A DNA stretch of 64,000 bases from Beta vulgaris subsp. vulgaris (GCF_026745355.1 NC_079202.1:23900897-23964896), one strand, 5' to 3'. Shown: positions 47,752-59,744, counted from the first letter of the stretch. Made by a program: numbers and translations. The notes: generated from the sequence alone by a model not told the origin.

Positions 47752-49245
47752 ATGAACCCCCTCCTCCCTCTCCTTTTGCAACTCCGAGCGCGGAGTTTCA
47801 CATAAGCTTCGGGGCCTTGCATGTATGCCTACGTTTTTGGGAGTTTTGGGTCATATGTGGTTAGTGATGTAGGGTTCTATCGGCCTTAGGTATAAGTTGG
47901 TGATTGGTCATATCTTCTTGGTCTTAAGCCCCCACCTCTGTTTCTTCTAATTCACCTTTGTATAGCTTGTTTTTGGTAGTATGTTTCTAGTTTGTTTTTG
48001 GTACCTTTCCTTTGCATAAAAAATATATATATAAAAAAAATACATTTTCTTTTATTTTTCTTTTCTTTTCTTCTTTTCTTTTATTTTCTGCATTTAGGGT
48101 AGCTTGGTTGTATGCATGATTTGTGGCTAAGAGTGTTCATAACTTGATTGGAAGACCTTCCCTACATTAGACTTGATGGTTTTAGAAGCCTTGTTGTGAC
48201 TTTAAGTGATCCTTGAGAACGATAACTTTTGGTAGAGCGTTTTTGAAATTAGGCGAGTTGGTTGAATGGATTGCCTTGTCCCTTGTGTGATGAACCCCGA
48301 AGGAGGGCCAAGAACCTCGTAAGACTCATTTACAACCCTCACCGTTGATCGCCTAACTTGTGACTTGCATTTTAGCTTCACAAGATTGCATAAGACCGAG
48401 CTTATAGAAGAATAATTTAGGGCATTTCTTTTTGCTTGAAATATAAGCTCAAAAGCCAAAAAGCTTTTATATTGGCATAATTATCCGCTTCTCAACCCAT
48501 CTGAGCCTTTCTATCATATTTTTGCTTAACCCTCATAATAACTCATGGACAAACTTTCCCTAAAGTGGAGTATATATCGAGTTTGTGTTGAGTTGAGTTG
48601 TTTTGATACTAAGTCTTTGGTTAAAAGTAAATTAGTGTGCATGTATGATTTCAAAATTTGTAGAAAATTGTGAAAAAAAGGAAAGGCAAAAGAAATTAAG
48701 GAAAGAAAGCTCTTATGGTTTTGATATGGATTTCTATTGAAAAGAAAATAAAGAGAGAGAAAATTCATGAGAAAAATGCAAAATATATTCAAAGAGTGAA
48801 AATAAATGTTCAAAAAGTGAAAATCAAAGTGAGAATCAAAGTTATGTGCGAGATTTCGATTTGAGATTGGTGTTAGGACTAGCTTGGGGGAGTTTTTACC
48901 CCTAGTTTGTACTCCACTCACATTCCTAAATTATCATCCACACTTTTCACCTAGCCCCGTTACAACCTGAATAAAGTCCATTTTGACTTATAGATTGGAC
49001 TTGGTCGATTTAGTAGTGGCGGGTGAGATTTTGTGCAAGCCATGATGAGGGTCATCAAAATATGGTAGAGGCGAGCTATTATGGTTGAGCATCCCTAGGG
49101 AGGAGTCAAACTTGGGACTTGGATGTGGAGAAGAGTGATAAATCACTATTATAAAGCCTATTTTTCAAGGAGACTCGATGGATCGGTGGATTGGATCCTT
49201 TGAGTCACTGTTGTGCTTCATAATCATCTTCCCTCTTGTGTTTGT
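47752..49245 (+). other. 3' non-coding part of the plus-strand Athila element
   Basis: No domain-bearing ORF. It contains 'agcttgggggagtttttacc' (about 48880), a possible polypurine-like tract, and TGATAAATCACTATTATAAAG at about 49137, a weak match to the 5' LTR start. A degraded 3' LTR may begin there and be interrupted by the LTR at 49246. Boundaries are uncertain. Confidence 0.4.
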
Positions 49246-50969
49246 GATAAGGGTGAATTATTATATATTATAACCTTCTTATTTACTCTTACTAGCTCTT
49301 TATTAGTATTATAAACTAGAATTTATGGGTTTTAATGCTTTTCATAGGTTATGTACTAATTACGTTCATATGGTTGTTTATTAGTTTGACCTATATTTTT
49401 TACTATTAATAAGAGATCTCATGTTGGGAGTTACATAGTAATGTTGGAGTAAAAAAAATAGAATTTGGTCTGAGCAATTTTAATGGGTTAGACCCATTGA
49501 ATCAAAATCACGCAACAAGGAGCAAATTTCCTTTGATATTAACGTTTTTTTCATTAGTGGGCCAAACCAATGATGTGAAACACTAGAACAATAAACACAC
49601 AATAACCATTAAGGGGAAGAGAAGAATGAATAAAAAGAAAACCAAAAGAAACTCAACCTTTTTTTGGGCTAAGACCATATGACCACTAGAGGCAAAAAGG
49701 GAGGCTATTGTTGAAACAAGGCCTCTCCTTTCATCCCAATAGTTGGGCTGGAGGGATCACATGCATAAGGAGAGAAAATAAGGGATTAAAAAGGAGTTTT
49801 GAGCAACTAAACAAGGGTTTTTTTTTGGGATAAGGAGACGAAACAGAACATGGACGAACTCAACACCATTCGAAGCTTTCCATCTGATTTTCGACCTTCT
49901 TATAATTGAGTGGTGTTCTCTTCAATTATGAGTAGCTAATTTTTTCTTTCTAGGACTTAGATGAAACCCTATTAGTATGATTTAATTCTTTAATGGTTTG
50001 ATAATTATAATTTGTTTTATGATTGCATAACTTTATGCTGTTATTGTGAGATTATTGTTTTGCAAATTAGGTTGATAATACTTCTTGTAGAACGAACTAT
50101 TGAGTTGTTTGGGTATTTGGTTTACTCACTTTGTTCTTGTAGCTCAAAGGATGATTTTATGCAATGGTATTTATTGTTTTGTGATTGAATGATTGGATAG
50201 TTCATGCTTTAGTTAGATGGTTTATGTCACTTATTTGATTGCAATAATATTTCTTCATGAGTACAGTTAATCCTGGCTTGTAGTTTAGGGTTCTTGATAA
50301 AACTCATTAATTCTATATTAGTTATATTATTAGTGGTGGATTCGACTGTCCTAGATTCCATATTATTGTCTATTCTCCAAGTCACTTTTGATTGCTAGGT
50401 TTATTTAGTAGCTTTATATTTCAGACTAGTTTAGTTACTTTACAACCAAATCATTATATTACTATTTAGGATTAATGTGTAGACATTAGATTTAATTTTA
50501 ATCAACTATTCCATGTGGATACAATACCCTATTATTTATCATCTATACTAATATATTAAAAGGCGTTCCTAAGAACGTATATGTGCCACGTGTCACCATC
50601 CCTCATTCAATAATTTTTTATCCACATCTTTCTCATATAGTAAAAAAAAAAAAAGATCGTTGACATGAAGATTTGAACCCACAACCTCAAGTATGAAAGA
50701 AAGAGATCCAGCCATTACTCCATCATAACAATTATTGCTTTTTCAATCAAAATTAATAATGATATATGAATGGAAAACTTTTGAAATCCATATAATGAAT
50801 GAGATGAATTTTTTAAATGAGTATAAGATGACTTATTTAACTACTACTAAGTACTATACTGTAGTACAAAGAAAACCCGGGGCATCGCCCGGGCCCAAAT
50901 ACTAGTTTACTACTAAGTCTTGTACACTTGCAAATATAGGATTTTATAACTTGTTTAAAATCGCTATCA
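49246..50969 (+). repeat. 5' LTR of a second plus-strand Gypsy element (Athila/Tat type)
   Basis: Starts TGATAAGGGTGAATTATTAT and ends ATCGCTATCA, eight bases before a tRNA-Asp primer site. About 1.72 kb, including a 364-bp Helitron. 'ccatgtggatacaataccc' near the end is the typical phrase before Athila/Tat primer sites. The start was chosen from its TGATAAG beginning; no duplication can be checked because the far end is outside the window. Confidence 0.65.
50542..50905 (+). mobile_element. Small non-autonomous Helitron
   Basis: 364 bp. The 5' end is TCTATACTAATATATTAAAA. The 3' end has a GC-rich hairpin (stem CCCGGG/CCCGGG around 50876-50893), then CCCAAATACTAG followed by T. Inserted between A (50541) and T (50906), the canonical Helitron site, without duplication. 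Its interior has a poly-A run and no ORF. All hallmarks agree. Confidence 0.93.
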
Positions 50970-50976
50970 TGTTTTT

Positions 50977-50993
50977 TGCGCCGTTGCCGGGGA
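50977..50993 (+). other. Primer binding site, tRNA-Asp
   Basis: TTGCGCCGTTGCCGGGGA matches, with one change, TGGCGCCGTTGCCGGGGA, complementary to the 3' end of plant aspartate tRNA. Typical of Athila/Tat Gypsy elements. Confidence 0.9.
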
Positions 50994-51216
50994 ATGGTGT
51001 TTGGTTAATTTCATTTAGTGTCTTCTAGTTTATTTCTTATTATAATATTAATTTTATGTTTTTATTATTTACTTTTCTTTATTAGTTTCTTAGATATTTT
51101 CACATTTTACAAGCATTGAAGGTTGGACAGAAGTTGTTGAATTAATATCTCAAAGATCAGGTGCTTTCTTTCCACTCTATACTTCTATTGTGTACTTGTT
51201 TTTATGTTTTTAGTTA

Positions 51217-52527
51217 ATGTTAGGTCGTAGGTCATTATCTTTTGATATAAATCCCTATAATCCTGAAATTGAACGCACACTTAGAGAGCTAAGGCTTTAC
51301 ATCAAGTGAAGAGCGCAAATTCTGATACTGAGATTGATTCTAATTCATTGGGTGACCAAGCACCTAGACAACAAAGTGAGTATTTCACTCCTGGTACTTA
51401 CACTTCTCATGTAGGTAGTCGAATGCCCACTAAACTAGGAGATTTGAAATTAAACCTCAGACTATTCAATTGATTTCTTCTTTTTATGGTCTTGAATCTA
51501 GACCTGGCAAAGTTGATCCTGATCCGAAAATTCGGTCCGAAAAATCCGATATGGGTCCAAACGAGATGGTCCGAACCTTGATTCGAATCCGAAACGGTCC
51601 TGATCCGGTCCGAATCCCGATCCGAAATAATCTTGATCCGAAACTCATCCGAAATCCGAATGATCCGATATAATCTTACTCGATCCGAAACCGATCCGAC
51701 CCGATCTAAAACTGATCCGACCCGAAGGTAAATCGATCCGAAATTATTGGTTTCGATTAGGCTTTGATCCGAAATACCCGAAACTTACCCGTTTTTTTAT
51801 ATAAAAAAAAACATCATTGGCATAAGTATTCCATTCATTCCACCATAGTCCGATTCCGATTCGAAATAATAGTCCGAACGATGACCCAATCCGCAATGAT
51901 CCGATCCGGTCCGATCCCGGTCCAAATGTAACTTGATTCGAAAACGGTCCGAGCTGAATTGGTCCGTTCCGATTCCGATCCGAAATAATAGTCCGAACGA
52001 TGACCCAATTCGAAACGGTCCGATCCGGTCCGAATGTAACTTGATCCGAAAACGGTCCGATGTGATTTGGTCCGGTCCGAATCCGATCCGATTGGTTCGA
52101 TTGCCAGGTCTACTTGAATCTGAAAATCTATATAAGCATATTGATGAGTTTCTAGAAGTATATATGTTCAACTTTTAATCAACCTGATGTGCCAAACGAA
52201 GAAATTTCTTTCTTACTATTCCCTTTCTCACTAAAAGGTAAAGCGAAACATTAGTGACTACAAAAGAAAACATTACTAATTGGCAAAATCATGTTGCTCA
52301 ATTTCTTAAGTAATATTTCTCAATTGGTAAATTAACTAAGATTAGATGCGAAATTACAACTTTTCTCAATTACCTAGTGAGAAATTCCATGAGTTTTGGG
52401 AGAGATTTAGGGATCTTTTACGTAGTTGTCCACACCATGAGGCCTCAAAATGGAAACAAGTGCAAAGTTTTTATTCTGGTCTAGATGAGCGTAATCAACA
52501 AATGATAGATGCTTCTTGTGGTGCTAC
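51217..52527 (+). pseudogene. Gypsy gag (Athila/Tat type), interrupted
   Basis: Begins at ATG 51217 (FDINPYNPEIERTLRELR). The core resumes around 51440-51498 (QTIQLISSFYGLES), is split by a hAT MITE, and continues after 52113 (ENLYKHIDEFLEVY, LFPFSLKGKA) to 52346-52527 (EKFHEFWERFRDLLRSCPHH...QSFYSGLDERNQQMIDA). This is the retrotransposon gag domain. It is cut at 52528 by another LTR. Several frame breaks. Confidence 0.85.
51499..52112. mobile_element. hAT MITE with perfect ends and 8-bp duplication
   Basis: 614 bp. The terminal inverted repeat TAGACCTGGCAA (51499-51510) matches TTGCCAGGTCTA (52101-52112) exactly, and both sides carry the 8-bp duplication CTTGAATC (51491-51498, 52113-52120). 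The interior is built of GATCCGA/TCCGATCCG/GGTCCGA variants on both arms around an AT-rich centre, so it can fold into a long hairpin. ORFs inside are artefacts of the repeat. Confidence 0.97.
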
Positions 52528-53261
52528 TGTAACGCCCCGAAAATCCAAAACCTTAATTACTCATGATTGGCAGTGGAAATGGAACTTAAGATGTGGGTTA
52601 TGGGGACATAAATAAAATAATAGCTTTTAAAATGATCTCTAAATATATACAAACTCTCAACTAGAGTAATAATGATCAGTCATAATACATATTATTCCAA
52701 ATGTCCCAGATATATGTAAAGACACTTCAACTTAATCCGTAATATCTCCCTTGCATATGCTTTGCCATACCTAAAACAGAAAACAAAACGTCGTGAGCCG
52801 AGGCTCAGTAACATACTACTCTAACAACGTAAATTAAATTTCAACTCATTTTATTTGGAAACAGGGAGAAGAGAATATCGTAAACATCATTTCATAAACA
52901 TATGACTTGATATTGGAAAACCAACCATTTTGAGATATTATCCTTTATAATCTTACATCATTTTTTATGGTAACTTGGCAAGTACAACAGAAGGCTAAGC
53001 CATCGAGGACATATGTCCCCCATCAGAAGGTGGCATAAAGCCATACATCATAACATAAGGCAAAGCCACCGAGGACCTTTGTCCCCCATTCTGGTGGCAT
53101 ATAATGCCAAACATACTACGGGTACCACCGAGGACATTGTCCCTCATCAGAAGGTGGCGTTGCCGCCATATAACAGAATGACACGTGCACGACCCAGAGA
53201 ACATAGTACAGCCATAAACCATCTTTCACTTTCATTTATCATGTTTCGTCATCTTTATATT
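52528..53261 (+). repeat. LTR fragment starting TGTAACGCCCCG
   Basis: TGTAACGCCCCGAAAATCC at 52528 is a typical Gypsy LTR start, and it interrupts the gag reading frame. The interior includes 'cgtgagccgaggctcagtaacatact' and a hairpin tandem repeat (52999-53158). It is cut at 53261 by the Copia element (duplication ATATT at 53257-53261); the rest should lie beyond the window. Confidence 0.6.
52999..53158. repeat. Three tandem hairpin-forming units
   Basis: Units at 52999-53034, 53065-53098 and 53124-53158 share 'gccaccgaggac..tttgtccccca..aaggtggc'. In each the outer GCCACC pairs with GGTGGC and the inner GAGGAC with GTCCcC. Spacing is about 60-66 bp. No coding role seen. Confidence 0.8.
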
Positions 53262-54628
53262 TGTTGAACCCTAGTTTTGATAATGACAAAGAAACAAAGG
53301 AACAAACTAAGTAGTGAACTAATGAATTATTTAAGTGTATGGTGTCTAAGGTATCAATGCAAGGAACTGGAGAATACAAGTCAATGAAGAAGTCAAGAGA
53401 GGATTTCAAAGGCTAAGTAAAGAAGTTTCTATGTTGATACTGGAGCAAGCATTGGATCAAGAATAATAGAAGCTAGGCGTTTTATTTTCTAGTTCCAATG
53501 TAAAGGAACAAAGAAAGAATGGTAAGGAACTGTGGCAGAATATTTGAGAATGAAGCGTTTGTTCCTCTGTAAGGAACAAACTCAGTGGCACTTAGTAAAT
53601 ATGTTAAAGGAACTGAACTAATATAAGGAACTAGACTTAGGCGTGTACTTAGTGTAACGGTTAAAAGATAATGGAGTAAGTCATGCCTAGATTATAGGAA
53701 ATTAGTTATTTCTAATTTCAAATGATAAAATCAGTTTTATAAAAGAAAAATCTGTTTTGGAAAAGATTTATTTTTCGGAAAATAAGAAAATAAATATCCG
53801 GTTGTTAGAAAGATTTTATTTCAAAGATATTATTTTCTTAAAGATTAGAAATTCAGATTTAAAGATAAAAAGAGTTTATAAAAACTGATTTTCGGATAAT
53901 GTTAAGGAACTCCTATTATTAGGAGTAATGGCTGCATTTTATCCACGTTCATTTATAGTTCATGGGATCATGGGACATAATGTAAAACGTGTTCCTTAGG
54001 GGAAGGAACATCATGGGTAAATGGGTTAAAACGTGTACTCTAACATTAATCCCACGTTCTTCATGATTACACTATAAATATAGAAGTCTAGATAAGTTCC
54101 AAATTGTGTCTGACTAAGTAATTAAGTGAGTTTAACTTATTAAGTGTCAGTGCCTTCATTCTCTCATAATAGCCATTTGTTCTTTGCCTTCTTACTCTAA
54201 TTCCACTAAGCTTATTTCGATCAATTGTATTTTGGTTTTTGGGGTAAGGGAACTTTGAGTGAAGTTCTGTAAGAGAAAGGCTTTGAGTGAAGCTTGTATG
54301 TGTGAGAAAACTTCGAGTGAAGTTGAGAGGAACTGCTGTTAAGGGAACAGTGGTTCAGGAACTTGAGTTTAGGAACTCAAGGTAGGGCTCGAGTTAGAAT
54401 TAGGTTGTAACAGAGTTGTTTGGCCTAATTAGTGAAAGTGTTGAGTTTAAAATCCCTAGTGGTCGAGGTTGTTTCTTCTTGTTGGGCCCAAGAAGTTTTT
54501 CCTCGTAAAAATCCCTTGTGTTCCTTTAGCTTGTTTATTCGTTTAAGTTTTAATTTCCGCAAAAAGTTACGTTTATTTCTACACCTACAATTCACCCCCC
54601 CTCTTGTAGTGTTCCTAGGGAAATAACA
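53262..54628 (+). repeat. 5' LTR of the plus-strand Copia element
   Basis: 1367 bp, TGTTGAACCC...GGGAAATAACA. Contains several GGAAC/GTTCC words and a TATA-like 'cactataaatatag' at about 54070, a likely U3 promoter about 560 bp before the LTR end. Matches 62714-64000 closely. Confidence 0.94.
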
Positions 54629-54630
54629 AT

Positions 54631-54642
54631 TGGTATCAGAGC
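54631..54642 (+). other. Primer binding site, initiator-Met tRNA
   Basis: TGGTATCAGAGC, two bases after the 5' LTR. Confidence 0.96.
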
Positions 54643-54693
54643 TAGAACTCACGTAAGATAGGAAACCCTATTGAGGAAAAGATCCAAGGAACA

Positions 54694-56521
54694 ATGAATA
54701 CCACCGAGAAACTTGAAGAAGGTTATTCCACTCAAAGGCCTCCTATGTTCAATGGGAAGTACTACAACTATTGGAAGAACCGCATGGAGATATTCATCAA
54801 GGCTGAAAACTATCAGGTATGGAGAGTCATTGAAGTTGGTGATTTCGAAGTCACAACTACAAATGACAAAAATGAGGTAACTCTTAAACCCCTCTCTGAT
54901 TATGAAAATCTGATTTTGAAAAAATGGAAGTAAATGCCATGGCTATTAAACTATTGCATTGTGGACTTGGACCCCATGAACATAATAGGATCATGGGATG
55001 CAAATCCGCAAAGCAAATATGGGATTTACTAGAAGTAACCCACGAAGGAACTAATGAAGTTAAAAGATCGAAAATTGATTTACTTATGAATCAATATGAA
55101 CTGTTCTGCATGAAATCCAAAGAAAGCATCCGAGACATGTTTACTCGTTTTACTAACATTATAAATGAGTTGGCTTCTCTTGGAAAGTTTATTTCATCTG
55201 AGGAACAGGTTCGAAAGTTCTTAGGAGTCTTCCTAAGGACAGATGGATGGCTAAAGTCACGCTCTTCAAGAAACAAAAGACTTCACTAAGTTCAACTTAG
55301 AACAGCTGGCAGGGTCACTTATGACTCATGAGCTTCACCTTGATACTGAATATGGTGAAAGCTCCAAATCAAAATCAATTGCTCTCAAAGCAGATGATGA
55401 AGATGATTCGGACTCTGAAGAAGAAGAAGCAGCCCTCATGGTTCGAAAATTTCGAAAGATGTACAGGAACATGAAGAATGGAAACTTCAAAGGTAAAACT
55501 AAGAAATTTTCTAACAAAGCTGCTTGTCATAAATGTGGAAGTACAGATCACTTCATCAAAGAATGTCCTCTTTGGGAAAACGACAAAACCAAAGAAAGGA
55601 ACAAGGAACGCTTTGCTGAAAGGAACAAAGAATCAAAAGCACCTTTCTCTAAGGCAAATGTGCGCAAAGCTATGATAGCTGCTTGGGGAGATTCAGAGAC
55701 GGAAGAAGAAGAGGAACAACCAACTGAAGAAACAGCAAACCTTTGCCTCATGGCAAACATCGACGAAAAAGAAGATGAAGAAAAATTGAGGTAAGTCAAC
55801 ATGGACTTGAGTCAGAACTAGATGGTAAAACTAGGACTGAAATATATGATCTTCTTTATGATGCAATTCTTGAATGTAGAGATGAACGTGAAAAACGTGA
55901 ACAAACGGAACAAGCCTTAAAGGTTTGCAAGGAACACATAGAATGGCTTAAGAAAATGAGAACTGATGTCGAAACTAGATTTTTTGATTTGTTTGATAAA
56001 AACTTAAAAATCAAAGAATGTTATGAGAGTTTGAAAAATGAAAATTATCTAATTAATTTAGAGATTTCACACTTGAAGGAATTTGTCCCTGTTCTGAGTT
56101 CCTTTGATATAAGATCAACCCCTTTGAAAGGATACAGATCTGAGATTGAAAAAATAAATAAAGAGAAAAATTTTTAAAGGAACAGATCTGTAATCTTAAA
56201 AAGGAACTGGTTGTCGCAAGGAACAGAGGCAAAATCATGAAAGTTCCTAAGTGGATTGAGAAACCACAGACCAAAAGGAAGGAAGGTCTTGGTTTTGAAA
56301 ACTACAAGAAAAGGAACAAGACAAAGAAATATGTTGATCTACCTAGTGATAAGTTCTGTATGTATTGTGGCAAGGTAGGTCATTACATAAATCAATGTCA
56401 ACTAAAATCTGAGATGATTGGGAAAAATGTGACAATAAGTAAGAAAAAATGGGTTGTCAAAACAAATCCTAGTCAAGAACAGGAACCCACGAAAGATGGG
56501 GTTCCTTCAACTAACAACTAG
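54694..56521 (+). pseudogene. Copia gag
   Basis: Starts with MNTTEKLEEGY at 54694. Frame changes near 54910-54930, 55225-55320 and 55790, and a break before 56237, split it. Contains the gag core (KSAKQIWDLLEVTHEG), an acidic Ser/Glu stretch, a zinc knuckle CHKCGSTDHFIKEC (about 55525), a Lys/Glu coiled-coil part (55800-56180) and a second knuckle CMYCGKVGHYINQC (about 56357). Ends at TAG 56519-56521, just before pol opens in another frame. Confidence 0.9.
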
Positions 56522-56528
56522 TTGATTT

Positions 56529-57800
56529 TTGCAGGTTGGAGTGAGGGGGAACAACACTTGGTATCTCGATAGTGGTTGTTCCAAGCACATGACAGGAGAC
56601 AAAACGAAGTTTCTCTCACTCACAACCTATGAAGGTGGCAGTGTAACATTTGGTGATAATAAGAAAGGTAACATTGTTGCTATGGGTAAGGTCGGTAAGT
56701 CACCATTACACTCCATTGAAAATGTATTTTTAGTTGAAGGTCTAAAACATAATCTATTAAGCATTTCTCAATTCTGTGACAAAGGAAATACTGTAAAATT
56801 TGATAAAGAAAAATGCTTAATCATCAACATTAAAACTAAGAAGGTTATGTTGGAAGGAACAAGGAAAGGGAACACATACATTGTGGATCTAGACCTTGTT
56901 CCTCAAATCAATTTAACTTGTCTTAGTGTTATTGAAGATGATTCACTTCTATGGCACAAGCGTCTAGGACATGCTAGCTTTTCATTACTTGAGAAACTTA
57001 GATCAAAAGACCTTGTTTTAGGATTACCATCCATAAAATTTCATATTGATCAAGTTTGTGATGCATGTGCACGAGGTAAACAAGTAAGATCCTCTTTCAA
57101 ATCTAAAACGATTGTAAGTACCACTAAACCATTAGAGTTAATTCATATGGACTTATGTGGACCCATGAGAATTCAAAGCAGAAGTGGAAAGAGTATGTAC
57201 TTGTGATTGTAGATGACTAATCTAGGTACACTTGGGTTATTTTTCTCTCTAGTAAAGATGAAACTTATGATGAGTTCCTTGTCTTTGCTAAAAGAGTTCA
57301 AAACCTAAGTGGACATAAAATAATGCACATTAGATCAGATCATGGCAAGGAATTCGAAAATTATAAATTTGATGACCTAAGCAGAGATAATGGCCTAGAT
57401 CATAATTTTTCTGCCCCTAGAACACCACAACAAAATGGTGTTGTAGAAAGGAAAAATAGAACTTTGGAGGAAATGTCTAGAACCATGTTAATTGCTAGTG
57501 AACTTCCAAGGAACTTTTGGGCTGAAGCTGTTAATACTGCTTGTCACATAATTAATCGTGCCATGATGAGACCTATCATTAATAAAACTCCTTATGAACT
57601 TTACTTTGGAAAGAAACCAAATATCACCTATTTAGAACATTTGGATGCAAATGTTATGTGCATAATAATGGAAAAGATAATCTTGGAAAATTTGATGCAA
57701 GGAGTGATGAAGCAACATTTTTAGGATACTCCTCACATAGTAAAGCTTATAGAGTATATAACAAGAGAACTATGTGTGTTGAAGAAAGATTCATGTAATC
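56529..57800 (+). pseudogene. Copia protease and integrase
   Basis: 56529-57206: aspartic protease (YLDSGCSKHMTG, Asp codon at 56569), pre-integrase zinc finger (WHKRLGHASF...CDACARGKQ), and the first integrase acidic residue in HMDLCGP. 57207-57724: RSDHG and VERKNRTLEEM, holding the second Asp and the Glu, then NFWAEAVNTACHIINRA. A frame break near 57206 and a stop at 57219-57221 (TAATCTAGG context) interrupt it, and another break lies near 57640. Confidence 0.9.
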
Positions 57801-59744
57801 TTTGATGAATCTGACAAACATAATCCAAGCATACAGGTTGATGACTATGAGATAGGGTTAGCACAACCTAGTCAAGGAACACAGATTCACAAGAAGAAGA
57901 AGAAGAAAGGAAAGAGGAATTCGAAAATAATGAGATCAATGATATTCCTGTTCCTCAAGGAGGAGAAGATACTCCTGTTCCTCTAAATGAGGAACTGAGT
58001 CCACCGAGGCTAACAGAGGAACAACTGAGCAGAGTTCCTCATCCACTCAAGGAACTCATGAGGAACAACATGTTCCTATAAGAGAGTTTCAACCAAAACC
58101 TTGGAGATTACAAAAGTCACATCCTGTGGAACTCATAATCAGCGACATATCCAAAGGTACGCAAACTAGATCTCAGTTAAGGAACTTTTGTGCATTTCAT
58201 GCGTTCCTATCAATGATGGAACCAAGAAATCATGAAGAAGCCTTAACTGACTCTGATTGGATTATTGCAATGCAAGCTGAATTAAATGAGTTTGAAAGAA
58301 ACAAGGTATGGCATCTAGTTCCTTCATCTAAACAACAAAAAGTAATTGGCTTAAAATGGGTGTTTAGAAACAAACTAGATGAATATGGAACCATTGTAAG
58401 AAACAAAGCTAGACTTGTAGTAAAAGGTTATAACCAACAAGAAGGAATTGATTATGAAGAAACCTTTGCTCCTGTAGCTAGATTAGAAGCCATTAGAATC
58501 TTAATTGCATTTGCTGCTTACATGGGATTAAAATTATATCAAATGGATGTTAAGTGTGCATTTTTAAATGGCTATCTAAACGAAGATGTATATGTTGAAC
58601 AACCCCCTGGTTTCGAAAATAACAATCTCCCAAATCATGTCTACAAGCTTGATAAAGCTCTTTATGGGTTAAAACAAGCACCTAGATCATGGTATGAGAG
58701 ATTATCTAAGTTCCTTTTAGAAAATAACTTTAAAAGAGGAAAGGTTGATAAAACCTTGTTCCTAAAATCTAAAGGAACTGATATTTTGCTTGTTCAAATA
58801 TATGTTGATGACATCATATTCGGAGCTACTAATGAAACATTGTGCAAAGAATTCTCAAATCTCATGAGCAATGAATTTGAAATGAGTATGATGGGAGAGT
58901 TAAATTTCTTTCTTGGACTACAAATCAAACAAACTGAAAAAGGTATAATTGTTCACCAACAAAAATACATAAAGGAACTATTAAAGAAATATGGCCTCGA
59001 AAATTCAAAGAAAATCACACTCCTATGGGAACTTCAACTAGATTAGATGAAGACTCCATAGGAACAAGTGTTGATCAAACAAAATTTAGAGGAATGATTG
59101 GTTCACTTTTATATCTAACTGCTAGTCGTCCAGACATAGCTTTCAGTGTTGGTTTGTGTGCTAGATTTCAAGCAAATCCAAAGGAGTCTCACCTCACTGC
59201 TGTGAAGAGAATTCTTAGATACCTTAAAGGAACAGATGATCTTGGACTCTACTATCCAAGAAGTGATACATTCGAACTAAAAGGATATGCAGATGCAGAT
59301 TATGCTGGAGATCTTGTTAATAGGAAAAGCACCTCAGGTATGGCACAATTCCTTGGTCATAGTTTAGTTTCTTGGAGTACCAAGAAACAAAACACAGTTG
59401 CTTTATCCACTGCTGAAGCAGAATATGTAGCTGCTGCTGCATGTTGCTCTCAAATGCTTTGGATAAAACAACAACTTAGTGACTATGGAATAAACTTTGA
59501 ATGTGTTCCTATTTATTGTGACAATACAAGTGCCATAAGTATATCTAAAGATCCAGTGCATCATTCTAGAGTAAAGCATATACATATTAGACATCACTTT
59601 TTAAGAGAAAATGTCGAAAAAGGTTTGATCAAACTTGAGTTTTGTCAAACTGATTATCAGATTGCTGATATCCTAACTAAGCCTTTGCAAAGAGATAGAT
59701 ATGAGAAATTAAGGCTTGAGTTAGGCTTAATAAAAATTAAGTGA
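57801..59744 (+). pseudogene. Copia RT and RNase H
   Basis: 57801-58125 is the degraded link between integrase and RT, packed with GGAAC words. 58126-59046 carries RT ([52 protein letters not shown], and YVDD at 58801-58812). 59025-59744 carries a complete RNase H (KGYADADYAGD, STAEAEYVAAAA, YCDNTSA, QIADILTKPL) ending at a TGA. A single frame change near 59010-59030 separates them. This is the best preserved pol in the window. Confidence 0.95.

Noticed and set aside
50977..50993. Possible tRNA genes at 50977, 54631 and 37241
   Set aside because: These are short complements of tRNA 3' ends (Asp and initiator Met), that is, retrotransposon primer sites. No cloverleaf surrounds them.
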